From NCBI RefSeq assembly GCF_030283205.1, contig NZ_JASNWF010000009.1, positions 62,001 to 126,000 on the forward strand: a stretch of DNA of 64,000 nucleotides, read 5' to 3'. Source of the stretch: Actinomadura opuntiae. Its GTDB lineage: Bacteria > Actinomycetota > Actinomycetes > Streptosporangiales > Streptosporangiaceae. A model generated the notes under the pieces. It searched no databases and was not told where the DNA came from. It saw only the letters and a program-made list of their open reading frames with translations. Positions within the stretch are counted from its first letter, which is position 1; each line of letters begins with the position of its first letter. The translations under genes were made by a program, and so were the position numbers. This document shows, in pieces, positions 17,251-25,349 of the stretch.

Positions 17251-17362
17251 CGCGCAAGCACCGGCGGCCCTTGGCCGCGCGGGCTGCGCGCCGACGGAGC
17301 CGACGCGGACGCCTGCCTGTCGCGGGCGTTGGCGGTGCTGCGCGACGCGGGGGTCGGCGTCC

Positions 17363-20300
17363 CTACTGGGCCATGTCGACGAAGCGGCTGTAGTGGCCTT
17401 GGAACGCCACCGTCACCGTCGCGGTCGGGCCGTTACGGTGCTTGGCCACGATCAGGTCGGCCTCGCCGGCACGCGGCGACTCCTTCTCGTAGGCGTCCTC
17501 GCGATGCAGCAGGATGACCATGTCCGCGTCCTGCTCGATGCTGTTATGCAGGGAAATGCCGTTCGCGACGAAATTGTGGAGTCCGAGCACCGTGGCGTCG
17601 TACACGTCCTGCTCGCCGATGCTCTCCACTCCTACGATCTCGTCCCAGAACACATCGTTCGTGCACAGCATCTCCAGCTCGGCACTGCCCAGCACCGTCG
17701 CCACCCGGCCGAGGCGCTGACGGCTCGGCGCGCGCTTCCAGAGGCTGCTGCCGGAGAATTCGGTGCCGATCGCCGCGGAGAACTCCCGGTGCGTCATTCG
17801 GCGTTCGGCGAGAATGCGCCGGACGTCCTGCCAGACCTCGCGTGGCACCGTGTCCCGGTTGGTGTTGGATCGCAGGTTCCGGAGGCTCTCGGCCGCCTCG
17901 GCCGCCACCACTCCGCGCGCACCGTGCACGCGGACCGCGTTGAAGAACGCGAGCTGGTTCTCGGCGCCGTACAGGTAGAGCTGGTAGCCGGGGCGGTAGT
18001 CCCCTTTGGTGACGGTCTTGATCCGGGAGTGGATACCGAAGCGCAGGAGCAGCCTGGACACGTCCTCTACCAGCCGCCGGCTCGTAGACGCGTAGTAGAC
18101 GGTGCACCGTCCGCGTTCGGCGTCCCAATGGACGCAGCCGTCCGTCGACCACAAGTGCCTGAGGAAGAGCGCGATCTGCTCTTTGGAAAGCCCGAACACC
18201 GACGCCGGCACGAACTTCTCGTGCGAGCGCAGCCCGCACAGTCCCAATCCGTCGAGCCACTCCGCGATCGGGTTCCGGCGGCCGTGCGAGAGCCGGTACG
18301 GCGCGGGCAGGCGCAGTGTCGTCACCCGAGCGGCCGCGTACTCGTCCCTGACGGCCGTGATACCGAAGTGCCGGGCCGCCTCGGTCACCGCCTGCAGGCA
18401 GGCCTCGTCCCTGCTGGCATAGCGGATCGGCTGGCGCTTGACGAAGGATCCGGCGCCGGTGAGGTGAGCCAGGAGGACGACCTCGGCCTCGGGCCAGGCG
18501 ACGGGCTTCAGCGGCGGCGGCACATGCCTGGCGGTCGCGACACGCGCCCCGGGCTCCAACTCACCGAGGGGAGTCCAACCGCTGTAGGTGAGGAACGGGT
18601 GGTTGGCGGTGGCCTCGATCTGCTTCCCCGAGGCGAGCGTGACCCGGAAGACCTCCTTGCGTCCGCTGGGGAACGCGTGGGTCATCGTCCGGGGAACGTA
18701 CTTCAGTCGCTCGTCCAGAGACCAGACGGGAACATCATGCGCCCCGCTCGCGAGCAGTTCCCCGATGGCGATCTCTTCGTTGGTATCCGCCCGCATGATG
18801 CGGGTCGACGCGGTGACACACCCCGACTCGCGCAGGTCGGACACCATGGGCTTCTTGTCGGTGCGCTGCTCGGGACCGCGGTTCAGCTGCGACAGCGCGA
18901 TGACCGGGACGCCGAGCTCCTTGGCGAGCAGCTTCAGCGAGCGGGAGAACTCCGACACCTCGACCTGGCGGCTCTCGACCCGCTTGCCGGACGTCATCAG
19001 CTGCAGGTAGTCGATGATCACCAGGCGGAGGTCGTGCTGCTGCTTCAGCCGGCGGCACTTCGCCCGGATCTCCATCATCGACATGTTGGGCGAGTCGTCG
19101 ATGAACAGCGGCGCCTCGGCGACCTCGCTCATCCGGCGGGCGAGGCGCGTCCAGTCCTCGTCCTGCATGGTGCCGGACCGCATCGCGTGCAGCGCGACCC
19201 GCGCCTCCGCCGACAGCAGCCGCATCGTGATCTCGTTGCGGCCCATCTCCAGGCTGAAGAACGCCGAGGTCAGGCCGTGCTTGATGGACGCGGCGCGGGC
19301 GAAGTCGAGCGCCAGCGTCGAGTTGTGCGTCGGGATGCAGGAGCGCCCGGCCAGGTACATGTGGTCGGCGTTGTCGACCTGGACGCACCGCACCGGCACG
19401 CTCGCGACCGGCCGCACGTCCACGATGTGCCGCACCCGCGCGTCGCGGTGGACGGCCACGCTCTGCCGTTCGGCCTTGCGCGGGGAGCGGAACACCGTCT
19501 CGTGCGGGGTGAAGGCGATCTGGTGCATCGGCTCGCCGAGCGGGTCGCCCGCCGGGTCGACGGTCAGCGCGGCGCGGTGGCCGAGGCCGAGGACGAGTTC
19601 GCGGAGCCCCTCGGCGAGCCGCGCGGAGGCGACGGCGACGGCGACGCGGCCGCCGGGAGAGGTCTTACCGCAGACGTCGAGGAGGCCGGCCAGCAGCGCG
19701 CGGCGCTGGGCGATGGACGCCCGCAGGTACACGGCCGGGACGTGCCCGCCGTCGAGCACGCCGAGGGCGGCGAGCCGGTCGCGCAGGCCGGGCAGCCGAT
19801 AGCAGCCCGGGAACGGCTCGGGGACGACCGGCTGGCCGGCCAGCTCGATCTGCGCGATGACCGCTCCGTCGAGGCAGGTGATGGCGGCGTCGCCGCCCTC
19901 CCCCGCGCCGAGCCACACGCCGAGGACGTAGGGGTCGACGGGCAGGTCGGCGTCGGGGAGGTCGAACGCGCCGGCGACCTCCACGGCGTGCACGGGCCGC
20001 CCGTCGCGACGGACCGAGGCGAAGATCTCCTCGGTCGTCCGGATCCGGGACCGCGCGGCGAGCGGCGCCCGCTCCGCGCCGCCGGCCGCATGCGAGCCGG
20101 CGTGGTGGTCCTGCCGTCCGGGCCCGCCGCGTCCGAGCGGCCGGGCGTGCGGCGGCCTGCCCGGGCGGGGGGAGCCGCCCGCGGAGGCCGCGCAGGGCCG
20201 CCGCTTCGACGGCAGCGGACGAACACCGGCGCCCGGCTCGGTCTCACCGCGCGCACCGGTGGCCGCGACCGCCCAAGGGTGGGCACCGCCACCGTGGCGA

Positions 20301-21514
20301 ACCGGCTCCGTCATGACGCAGGCGGCCTCGAAGCTCGTGTCGAGGCCGAGGCCGAGCACGTCGGCGGTCAGCGCGCTCAGATACGCCCGGGTCTTGCCCG
20401 CGCCGGTGCCGGACGCGAGCAGCGGCCGCGCGCTCTCGAAGGCGCGGTGGACGGCGGCGCGCTGATGAGCCCGGAGGTCGTTGACGGTGCCGCAACGGTC
20501 GGGCGCGGTGCCGTCCGCGACCGGCCGTTCGCCGCCCGCCACCGCCCGCCCGCCAGGGCGCCGGGCCGGGGCGTCCGGGCGGGCCGAGGTGCTCTCGCCC
20601 CGCCCGCCCGCCGGACCGCCGTGGTCGTCGGCGAGGGTGCGCCACTGGTGCCGGGCGTCGGCGACGATGACCTCGCCGTCGGAGAACTCGATCTCGTAGC
20701 AGGGGCGGCCGTGCATCACCTCGGTCGCCGCGACGACGCGGGTGGGCTTCCCGTCGGCTCCGATCAAGTGGTCGCCGACCGCGACCCGGCCCATCGTCGT
20801 CCACCCCGCGGGGGTCGGGAGCGGGGTGTCGAGGCCGAGCGCCTTGCCCATCGCGGGACGGGCGGCGACGACGATCATCTGACCGGGGTGCAGGCCGTTG
20901 GTGAGGGCGTCCAGGTCGGCGAAGCCGGTGGGGCAGCCGACCATCTGGCCGCCGCGGCTGCCGATCGCCTCGATCTCGTCGAGGGCGCCGGGCATGATCT
21001 CGCTGAGCGCCACGTAGTCCTCGCCGGCGCGCTTCTCGGCGATGGCGAAGACCTCGGCCTGGGCGCGGTCGAGCACCTCGTCGGCGTCGGCGCCGTCGGC
21101 GGCGTAGCCCATCTGCACGATCCGGGTGCCGGTCTCGACCAGCCGGCGCAGCACCGAGCGCTCGTGCACGATCTTGGCGTAGTAGCCGGCGTTGGCGGCG
21201 GTGGGCACCGAGGAGATCAGCGTGTGCAGGTAGGGGGCGCCGCCGATGCGGCCGATCTCGCCGCGCTTGGTGAGCTCGCCGGCGACGGTGACGGCGTCGG
21301 CGGGGTCGCCGCGGCCGTACAGGTCGAGGACGATGTCGTAGATGATCTGGTGCGCGGGGCGGTAGAAGTCCTGGGTGCGCAGCACCTCGACGACCTCGGC
21401 GATGGCGTCCTGGGAGAGCAGCATGCCGCCGAGGACGCCCTGTTCGGCCGCGATGTCGTGCGGTGGGGTGCGTTCGAACTCCTGCTCGTGCGGTCCGAGC
21501 TCGGTCACGCTCAC
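17363..21514 (-). CDS. dnaB: Replicative DNA helicase DnaB with two inteins
   Basis: 1383 residues from GTG at 21514 (aaggggg 8 nt upstream; a second GTG at 21508 is possible). After removal of two inteins the exteins total 450 residues (1-224, 732-898, 1325-1383), the normal length of DnaB, the 5'-3' helicase of the replication fork. Residues 15-150 are the N-terminal collar domain. The RecA-like motor has Walker A RPAMGK/ST, interrupted exactly between Lys224 and Ser732, Walker B LVIIDYLQLM, and ALSQLNRGPEQR. The second intein splits RESG/SIEQD. Both sites are known DnaB intein insertion points; activity requires splicing of both. It lies in the origin-proximal rplI-dnaB block, and its upstream region carries DnaA-box-like sequences. 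Confidence 0.95.
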   Translation of the reverse strand: MSVTELGPHEQEFERTPPHDIAAEQGVLGGMLLSQDAIAEVVEVLRTQDFYRPAHQIIYDIVLDLYGRGDPADAVTVAGELTKRGEIGRIGGAPYLHTLISSVPTAANAGYYAKIVHERSVLRRLVETGTRIVQMGYAADGADADEVLDRAQAEVFAIAEKRAGEDYVALSEIMPGALDEIEAIGSRGGQMVGCPTGFADLDALTNGLHPGQMIVVAARPAMGKALGLDTPLPTPAGWTTMGRVAVGDHLIGADGKPTRVVAATEVMHGRPCYEIEFSDGEVIVADARHQWRTLADDHGGPAGGRGESTSARPDAPARRPGGRAVAGGERPVADGTAPDRCGTVNDLRAHQRAAVHRAFESARPLLASGTGAGKTRAYLSALTADVLGLGLDTSFEAACVMTEPVRHGGGAHPWAVAATGARGETEPGAGVRPLPSKRRPCAASAGGSPRPGRPPHARPLGRGGPGRQDHHAGSHAAGGAERAPLAARSRIRTTEEIFASVRRDGRPVHAVEVAGAFDLPDADLPVDPYVLGVWLGAGEGGDAAITCLDGAVIAQIELAGQPVVPEPFPGCYRLPGLRDRLAALGVLDGGHVPAVYLRASIAQRRALLAGLLDVCGKTSPGGRVAVAVASARLAEGLRELVLGLGHRAALTVDPAGDPLGEPMHQIAFTPHETVFRSPRKAERQSVAVHRDARVRHIVDVRPVASVPVRCVQVDNADHMYLAGRSCIPTHNSTLALDFARAASIKHGLTSAFFSLEMGRNEITMRLLSAEARVALHAMRSGTMQDEDWTRLARRMSEVAEAPLFIDDSPNMSMMEIRAKCRRLKQQHDLRLVIIDYLQLMTSGKRVESRQVEVSEFSRSLKLLAKELGVPVIALSQLNRGPEQRTDKKPMVSDLRESGCVTASTRIMRADTNEEIAIGELLASGAHDVPVWSLDERLKYVPRTMTHAFPSGRKEVFRVTLASGKQIEATANHPFLTYSGWTPLGELEPGARVATARHVPPPLKPVAWPEAEVVLLAHLTGAGSFVKRQPIRYASRDEACLQAVTEAARHFGITAVRDEYAAARVTTLRLPAPYRLSHGRRNPIAEWLDGLGLCGLRSHEKFVPASVFGLSKEQIALFLRHLWSTDGCVHWDAERGRCTVYYASTSRRLVEDVSRLLLRFGIHSRIKTVTKGDYRPGYQLYLYGAENQLAFFNAVRVHGARGVVAAEAAESLRNLRSNTNRDTVPREVWQDVRRILAERRMTHREFSAAIGTEFSGSSLWKRAPSRQRLGRVATVLGSAELEMLCTNDVFWDEIVGVESIGEQDVYDATVLGLHNFVANGISLHNSIEQDADMVILLHREDAYEKESPRAGEADLIVAKHRNGPTATVTVAFQGHYSRFVDMAQ
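17543..18820 (-). mobile_element. DnaB intein 2 (class 1, RESG/SIEQD site)
   Basis: 426 residues, from Cys (DnaB residue 899) to His-Asn (1323-1324), followed by Ser. Block A is CVTASTRI, block B TANHPFLT, block F VYDATVLGLHNFVANG, block G ISLHN/S: a canonical class 1 splicing domain. The middle is a LAGLIDADG homing endonuclease with motif 1 LLAHLTGAGSF, where the usual catalytic Asp is Ala, and motif 2 LRHLWSTDGCV, where Asp is kept. An HTH-like DNA-recognition segment (RRMTHREFSAAIG) follows. It sits at the same site as the M. tuberculosis and Synechocystis DnaB inteins. The DNA is visibly less GC-extreme than the exteins, consistent with past horizontal entry. Confidence 0.92.
19322..20842 (-). 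mobile_element. DnaB intein 1 (class 3, Ala1 with W-C-T motif) at the P-loop
   Basis: 507 residues, DnaB residues 225-731, inserted between Lys and Ser of Walker A. It begins with Ala (ALGLDTPLPTPAGW), not Cys or Ser. The class 3 triplet is present: Trp at block B position 12 (ADARHQW), Cys at block F position 4 (VRCVQVDNADHMYL) and Thr at G:5 before His-Asn (CIPTHN/S). In class 3 inteins the block F Cys forms the first branched intermediate. Endonuclease motifs are degenerate: YVLGVWLGAGEG has GAG for GDG, and LLAGLLDVCGKT has Cys for the second Asp. Between block B and the conserved IRTTEEI segment lies an unusual insertion of about 195 residues. Confidence 0.9.
20303..20494 (-). other. P-loop/helicase-like segment inside DnaB intein 1
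   Basis: Intein residues 117-180 read like the start of a superfamily 2 helicase or related P-loop ATPase: NDLRAHQRAAVHRAF (Q-motif-like) followed by ARPLLASGTGAGKTRAYLSA (Walker A-like). No Walker B or later helicase motif follows. Flanking residues (intein 71-116 and 181-266) are low-complexity Gly/Pro/Arg/Ala. The whole insert, 20045-20632, stays in frame with dnaB. It is not part of any intein block known to me. Confidence 0.5.
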
Positions 21515-21637
21515 CTGCCGCACCCCCTTCCTCCCGGCCGCCGGGCGCCCCGTCCGCCCATCGCCGACCGTACATCTCACGTCTACCTCAGGCGTCCGAC
21601 ATTCTCCCGAGCCCACGCGGGCGAGGGCAAAGCAGCG

Positions 21638-21702
21638 TGTGGACGAACCTGTGGAATACCTGTGCAGACACGCGGCACTCGTTGTGCACGACCTGTGGAC
21701 AA
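21638..21702. promoter_or_regulatory. DnaA-box-like sequences upstream of dnaB
   Basis: The 337-bp spacer between dnaB and the MATE gene contains an exact match to the high-GC DnaA box TTGTCCACA (reverse strand, tgtggacaa at 21694-21702), a one-mismatch copy at 21638-21646 (tgtggacga) and a two-mismatch copy at 21650-21658. Weaker relatives occur at 21682-21690 and 21758-21766. The spacer is otherwise promoter DNA for the two divergent genes. Confidence 0.55.
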
Positions 21703-21851
21703 CTCTGGGGAAAGTTCGTTCGCCGCGTGACCGGTACGGTCGTGAGCTGCGCGAACGTCGTCCACCGGGTGTGGGGGAGAGAAAGTCGGCCGATCCGGGT
21801 GCTGTAAGGTGTGAACTTCTTTGAAGAGTTACAGAGGCCGGGGAGCGCACC

Positions 21852-23168
21852 ATGAGGTTCCGGGCGGGCCCGCACGACCGCGAGATCCTGCGGCTGGCGG
21901 TGCCGGCGTTCGGCGCGCTCGTCGCCGAGCCGCTGTTCCTGCTGTCGGACTCGGCGATCGTCGGGCACCTCGGGACGGCGCAGCTCGGCGGCCTCGGCGT
22001 CGCCGGGCAGGCGCTGAACACGCTGGTCTACCTGTGCGTCTTCCTGGCGTACGGCACCACGGCCGGGGTCGCGCGGCGGCTCGGCGCGGGGGACCGGCGG
22101 GCGGCGGTCCGGCAGGGCATCGACGGGATGTGGCTGGCGGTCGCGATCGGCGCGGTGCTGATCGCGGCGGGCTGGCCGCTGATCCCGCCGATCGTGGACG
22201 CGTTCGGCGCGTCCGCCACGGTGACGCCGTACGCGCACACGTACCTGCGGATCAGCCTGTTCGGGATCCCGTCGATGCTGGTGGTCCTGGCCGGGACGGG
22301 CGTCCTGCGCGGCCTCCAGGACACCCGCACGCCGCTGGCCGTCTCCATCGGCGGCTTCTCACTGAACCTGCTGCTGAACGCGGTGTTCGTGCTGGTCCTC
22401 GGATGGGGGATCGCCGGGTCGGCCTGGGGCACCGTGCTCGCGCAGACCGCCGGCGCGGCGGTGTACGTGGCCGTGGTGCTGCGCGGGGCGCGGCGGGAGG
22501 GCGCGCCGGTCCGCCCGGACTGGGCCGGGTTGCGGACGTCCGCGACGGCCGGTTTCGGGCTGCTGCTCCGGACGGCCGCGCTGCGCATCGTGCTGCTCGT
22601 CGGGACGTCGATCGCGGCCCGGATGGGCGACGCGGAGATCGCCGCCTACCAGGTGGGGTTCCAGGTGTGGACGCTGCTGGCCTTCGCGCTGGACGCCATC
22701 GCGATCGCGGGCCAGGCGATCACCGGCCGGTACCTGGGCGCGGCGGACGTGGCCGGAACCCGGGCGGTCACGCGGCGGATGGTCGTCTGGGGCGTGGCCT
22801 GCGGGGCGGTGTTCGCTCTGGCCGTGCTCGCGGTACGGCCGTGGCTGCCGGACCTGTTCACCTCCGACGGCGATGTCCGGCATCTGCTGCTGGTGTCGCT
22901 GGTGATGGTGGCGGTCCTGCAGCCGGTCGCTGGCGTTGTGTTCGTCCTTGACGGAATCTTGATCGGCGCGGGCGACGGCACCTACCTGGCGGCGACGACG
23001 CTCGTCGCGACGGTCGTGTTCCTGCCGGCGGCGCTGCTGCTCTACGGGGCGGGCGCGGGGATCGTCGGCCTCTGGGCGGCGATCGGGCTGTGGATGGGAA
23101 CGCGCCTGGTCACGCTGGCCCTGCGGGCCCGGGGCGACCGGTGGATGGTGACGGGCGCCGTCCGGTAG
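21852..23168 (+). CDS. MATE-family efflux protein (DinF-like)
   Basis: 438 residues with about 12 hydrophobic helices in two bundles, the MATE topology. Conserved features: EILRLAVPAFGALVAEPLFLLSDSAIVGHLGTAQLGGLGVAG in helices 1-2, GTGVLRGLQDTRTPLAVS at the end of bundle 1, and FQVWTLLAFALDAIAIAGQAITGRYLG in helix 8. The second Arg of the first MATE motif region matches the DinF subgroup. Exports cationic drugs or metabolites with H+ or Na+. ATG at 21852 has a ggggagcg RBS. Divergent from dnaB, as in several actinobacteria. Confidence 0.88.
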   Translation: MRFRAGPHDREILRLAVPAFGALVAEPLFLLSDSAIVGHLGTAQLGGLGVAGQALNTLVYLCVFLAYGTTAGVARRLGAGDRRAAVRQGIDGMWLAVAIGAVLIAAGWPLIPPIVDAFGASATVTPYAHTYLRISLFGIPSMLVVLAGTGVLRGLQDTRTPLAVSIGGFSLNLLLNAVFVLVLGWGIAGSAWGTVLAQTAGAAVYVAVVLRGARREGAPVRPDWAGLRTSATAGFGLLLRTAALRIVLLVGTSIAARMGDAEIAAYQVGFQVWTLLAFALDAIAIAGQAITGRYLGAADVAGTRAVTRRMVVWGVACGAVFALAVLAVRPWLPDLFTSDGDVRHLLLVSLVMVAVLQPVAGVVFVLDGILIGAGDGTYLAATTLVATVVFLPAALLLYGAGAGIVGLWAAIGLWMGTRLVTLALRARGDRWMVTGAVR

Positions 23169-23237
23169 CGGCCGCCGCGCGGACGAGCCGGGGATTTCCG
23201 GAAGCCCACCCGCCCCGCCCGCCCCACTCGCTACTAT

Positions 23238-23253
23238 TCGAACATGTGTTCCA
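23238..23253. promoter_or_regulatory. LexA (SOS) box-like palindrome
   Basis: tcgaacatgtgttcca matches the actinobacterial SOS box TCGAAC-N4-GTTCGA at all but one position. It overlaps the ATG at 23244 of the small gene downstream, or lies 15 bp before an alternative ATG at 23268. Confidence 0.45.
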
Positions 23254-23432
23254 CCCATGGCGAGCGGATGGCCCGGCTCACGCAGGCGATCGACGACCTG
23301 GCGGCGGAGGGCCTGGCCGGGCTGCCGCCCGAGACGCTGGTGGAACGCGTCGCCGGCATCTGGTCGCTGGTCGAGGGCATCGACCCGGAGATCGCCCGCC
23401 GCCGCACCCGCTACACGACCCCCGAGACCTGA
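23244..23432 (+). CDS. Small acidic protein of unknown function
   Basis: 62 residues from ATG at 23244, or 54 from ATG at 23268 (ARLTQAIDDLAAEGLAGLPP). The sequence is helical: LTQAIDDLAAE, PPETLVERVAGIWSLVEGIDPEIARRRTRY. It loosely resembles the start of DUF222/HNH proteins, many of which are SOS-controlled in actinobacteria, but no HNH domain follows. Codon pattern (GC at third positions) supports translation. An SOS-like palindrome covers the start. No function can be assigned. Confidence 0.55.
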   Translation: MCSTHGERMARLTQAIDDLAAEGLAGLPPETLVERVAGIWSLVEGIDPEIARRRTRYTTPET

Positions 23433-23457
23433 GGCCCGCGGGCGCGCCCCGGCCGGG

Positions 23458-24339
23458 TCACCAGTTCAGGTTGAGCAGGCCCGGCCAGTCGTCACCGTCG
23501 TCGTCCTGGTAGTAGTCGCCCGGGTCGTCCGGCTTCGGCGGGGCCTTCGGCTTGCTCTTCGGCTTCCCGCCGGAGCCCTCCAACCGCGCCGCGACCGCCC
23601 GGCGCAGCGCCGGCAGCCGCGAGTACAGCACGTCGCCCGGACACGAGGTCGTGTTGTAGTCGCGGTGCCCGACGATGGCCTCGGCCGGGTCGAGGTCGTA
23701 GGCCCGGCAGAGCCACACGCACACCTCCGTCAGCGACGACCACAGGCGGCCGGGGACCGCCTTCTTCATGTAGTTGCCCTCGTTCTCGATCCCGATGGTG
23801 TGCTCGTTGTGGTGCAGCACCTGCGCGCCGACCGCCAGGTCGCCCTCCCGGACGGACGCCAGGCTCCGGTTGCGGCCCTCCATCACGACGCCGCCCCGGC
23901 TGATGGTGAGCTGCTGCCCGCAGTCGTCCCAGCCCCGCTTGTCCATGTGGAAGTTCTGGATGTAGCGGGACAGGCTGAACGCGTGCGCGACCGTGAGGTC
24001 GGCGGAGTTGGCCGTGTCGGTGTGGTGCACGACGATGTGGTCCGGCGCGCGGCCGAGGATTCGGGCCGCGCGCTTGGGCGGCCGCGCCCTCCACTGCGCG
24101 CGCGTGTAGACGTGCGGGGCGTCCGCGGTGAACAGGGGCGCGACCGGCGCCGCGTCCGCCATCGCCCCGCTCTGGAACGGCGACCCGAAGCCCAGGACCT
24201 CCAGCAGCCCCGCGCCCACCACGCCGCCGATGACCGACCGGCGCGTCACCGCCGTCCCGTCGCGTTCCCGGCCGGCCGCGCCGTCCCCCGAATGCGCGAT
24301 CAACACCGTCCCCCTTCGCCCCGCGATGATCTCGATCAC
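23458..24339 (-). CDS. Exported N-acetylmuramoyl-L-alanine amidase (PGRP/amidase_2 fold)
   Basis: 293 residues as drawn; GTG at 24306 or the TTG next to it, preceded by aaggggg, is a likely alternative start. A twin-arginine-like signal TRRSVIGGVVGAGLLEVLGF lies near residues 32-51. The catalytic domain has YTRAQWRARPP, IVVHHTDTAN (zinc His), HTIGIENEGNY and AIVGHRDYNTTSCPG (second His and Cys zinc ligands), the PGRP/amidase_2 set that cleaves the lactyl bond between muramic acid and L-Ala. The C-terminal tail is Lys/Pro then Asp-rich (PDDPGDYYQDDDGDDWPG). Probably acts on peptidoglycan outside the membrane. Confidence 0.88.
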   Translation of the reverse strand: MIEIIAGRRGTVLIAHSGDGAAGRERDGTAVTRRSVIGGVVGAGLLEVLGFGSPFQSGAMADAAPVAPLFTADAPHVYTRAQWRARPPKRAARILGRAPDHIVVHHTDTANSADLTVAHAFSLSRYIQNFHMDKRGWDDCGQQLTISRGGVVMEGRNRSLASVREGDLAVGAQVLHHNEHTIGIENEGNYMKKAVPGRLWSSLTEVCVWLCRAYDLDPAEAIVGHRDYNTTSCPGDVLYSRLPALRRAVAARLEGSGGKPKSKPKAPPKPDDPGDYYQDDDGDDWPGLLNLNW

Positions 24340-24390
24340 GGAACGTAATGGCCGCTCAGACGATCACCCAAACAACGGGCGGTTCAGGGA

Positions 24391-24406
24391 CGTTTCACAT
24401 GAAACC
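24391..24406. promoter_or_regulatory. parS-like ParB binding site
   Basis: cgtttcacatgaaacc matches the actinobacterial parS core GTTTCACGTGAAAC with one mismatch, in the spacer between the amidase gene and rplI. Five more sites lie at 63.1-63.9 kb. Confidence 0.75.
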
Positions 24407-24503
24407 CTGAGAGATCCGGGACGGGGCCACCCTGTTCTTGTGCAAGAGATTGCGGGGAGCAGAGGCGACGCGGACGGCGGCGCGGGCCGGTCCGGAATAC
24501 GAA

Positions 24504-24545
24504 ACGACCCCCGCGACCGGGTTGATCCCGGTACGCGAGGGTCGT
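24504..24545 (-). terminator. Terminator of the rpsF-ssb-rpsR-rplI group
   Basis: acgaccc-ccgcg-accggg, loop ttgat, then cccggtacgcg-agggtcgt: a long stem with one bulge and one mismatch, 13 bp past the rplI stop codon. Confidence 0.75.
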
Positions 24546-24557
24546 CCGAAACGCGGG

Positions 24558-25004
24558 TCAGGCCTCGACGACGTTGACGTCGATGGTGGCGTTGACGTCG
24601 CTGTGCAGCCGGACGCTCACCCGGTGGGTGCCGACCGTCTTGATCGGGTTGCCGATCTCGATCCGGCGGCGGTCCAGCTCGGGACCGTCGGCGGCGCGCA
24701 CCGCCTCGGCGATGTCGGCGGCGGTGACCGCGCCGAACAGCCGGCCGTTGCTGCCGGTGCGGGTGCGCAGCGTCACGCGCAGCGCCGCCAGCTGGCCGGC
24801 GACCTCCTTGGCGTGCTCGACGGTCGCGATCTCGCGGGCCGAACGCGCCTTCTTGATCGAGTCGATCTGCTTCTCGGCGCCCCGGGTCCACTGGATGGCG
24901 AACCCGCGGGGGACGAGGTAGTTGCGGCCGTAGCCGTCGCGGACCTCGATGACGTCGCCGGGCTCGCCGAGCCCGGAGACCTGCTGGGTCAGGATGAGCT
25001 TCAT
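24558..25004 (-). CDS. rplI: 50S ribosomal protein L9
   Basis: 148 residues, full length. N-terminal domain with [21 protein letters not shown] and the signature [15 protein letters not shown] connecting helix ([29 protein letters not shown]) is followed by the C-terminal domain [17 protein letters not shown]. Binds the base of the L1 stalk on 23S rRNA. Last gene of the group, 17 bp after rpsR. Confidence 0.97.
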   Translation of the reverse strand: MKLILTQQVSGLGEPGDVIEVRDGYGRNYLVPRGFAIQWTRGAEKQIDSIKKARSAREIATVEHAKEVAGQLAALRVTLRTRTGSNGRLFGAVTAADIAEAVRAADGPELDRRRIEIGNPIKTVGTHRVSVRLHSDVNATIDVNVVEA

Positions 25005-25021
25005 GTTGGTTACCCCCTGCC

Positions 25022-25258
25022 TCAGCGCGCGGTGCTGGTGTACGGCAGCAGCGCCATCTCACGGGCGTTCTTGATCGCCGTGGCGACGTCCCGCTGGTGC
25101 TGGGTGCAGTTGCCGGTCACCCGCCGGGCACGGATCTTGCCGCGGTCGGAGATGAACTTCCGCAGCAGGCCCGTGTCCTTGTAGTCGACGTAGGAGATCT
25201 TCTCCTGGCAGAAAACGCAAACCTTCTTCTTCGGCTTGCGGGGAGGTGGCTTCGCCAT
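25022..25258 (-). CDS. rpsR: 30S ribosomal protein S18
   Basis: 78 residues. Contains [32 protein letters not shown] and the RNA-binding stretch [29 protein letters not shown]. The CVFC pair plus the later Cys marks the zinc-type (C+) form of S18; many actinobacteria also carry a zinc-free paralogue induced by zinc starvation, not seen here. Pairs with S6 (rpsF, two genes upstream) in the small subunit. Confidence 0.97.
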   Translation of the reverse strand: MAKPPPRKPKKKVCVFCQEKISYVDYKDTGLLRKFISDRGKIRARRVTGNCTQHQRDVATAIKNAREMALLPYTSTAR

Positions 25259-25349
25259 CGTGGTGCTCCTTAGAGAGAGCCCCGCTCACGCGGGAATGGA
25301 CGTGGAAATGTCGTGGGTCTTGCTGTCCGGAGGCCGTCCGGAGGGCCGG

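Noticed and set aside
17251-17362. Short frame with LRADGADADACLSRALAVLRDAGVG as a gene fragment
   Set aside because: No start codon with an RBS and no recognisable family; too short to support beyond chance codon bias.
20259-20465. Plus-strand frame opposite the intein insertion as its true coding strand
   Set aside because: It is Ser/Ala/Arg-rich without motifs, while the minus frame has P-loop-like residues and is continuous with the intein.
17117-21730. A plus-strand frame of over 1500 codons opposite dnaB
   Set aside because: No recognised domain; it is open only because of codon bias of dnaB on the other strand.
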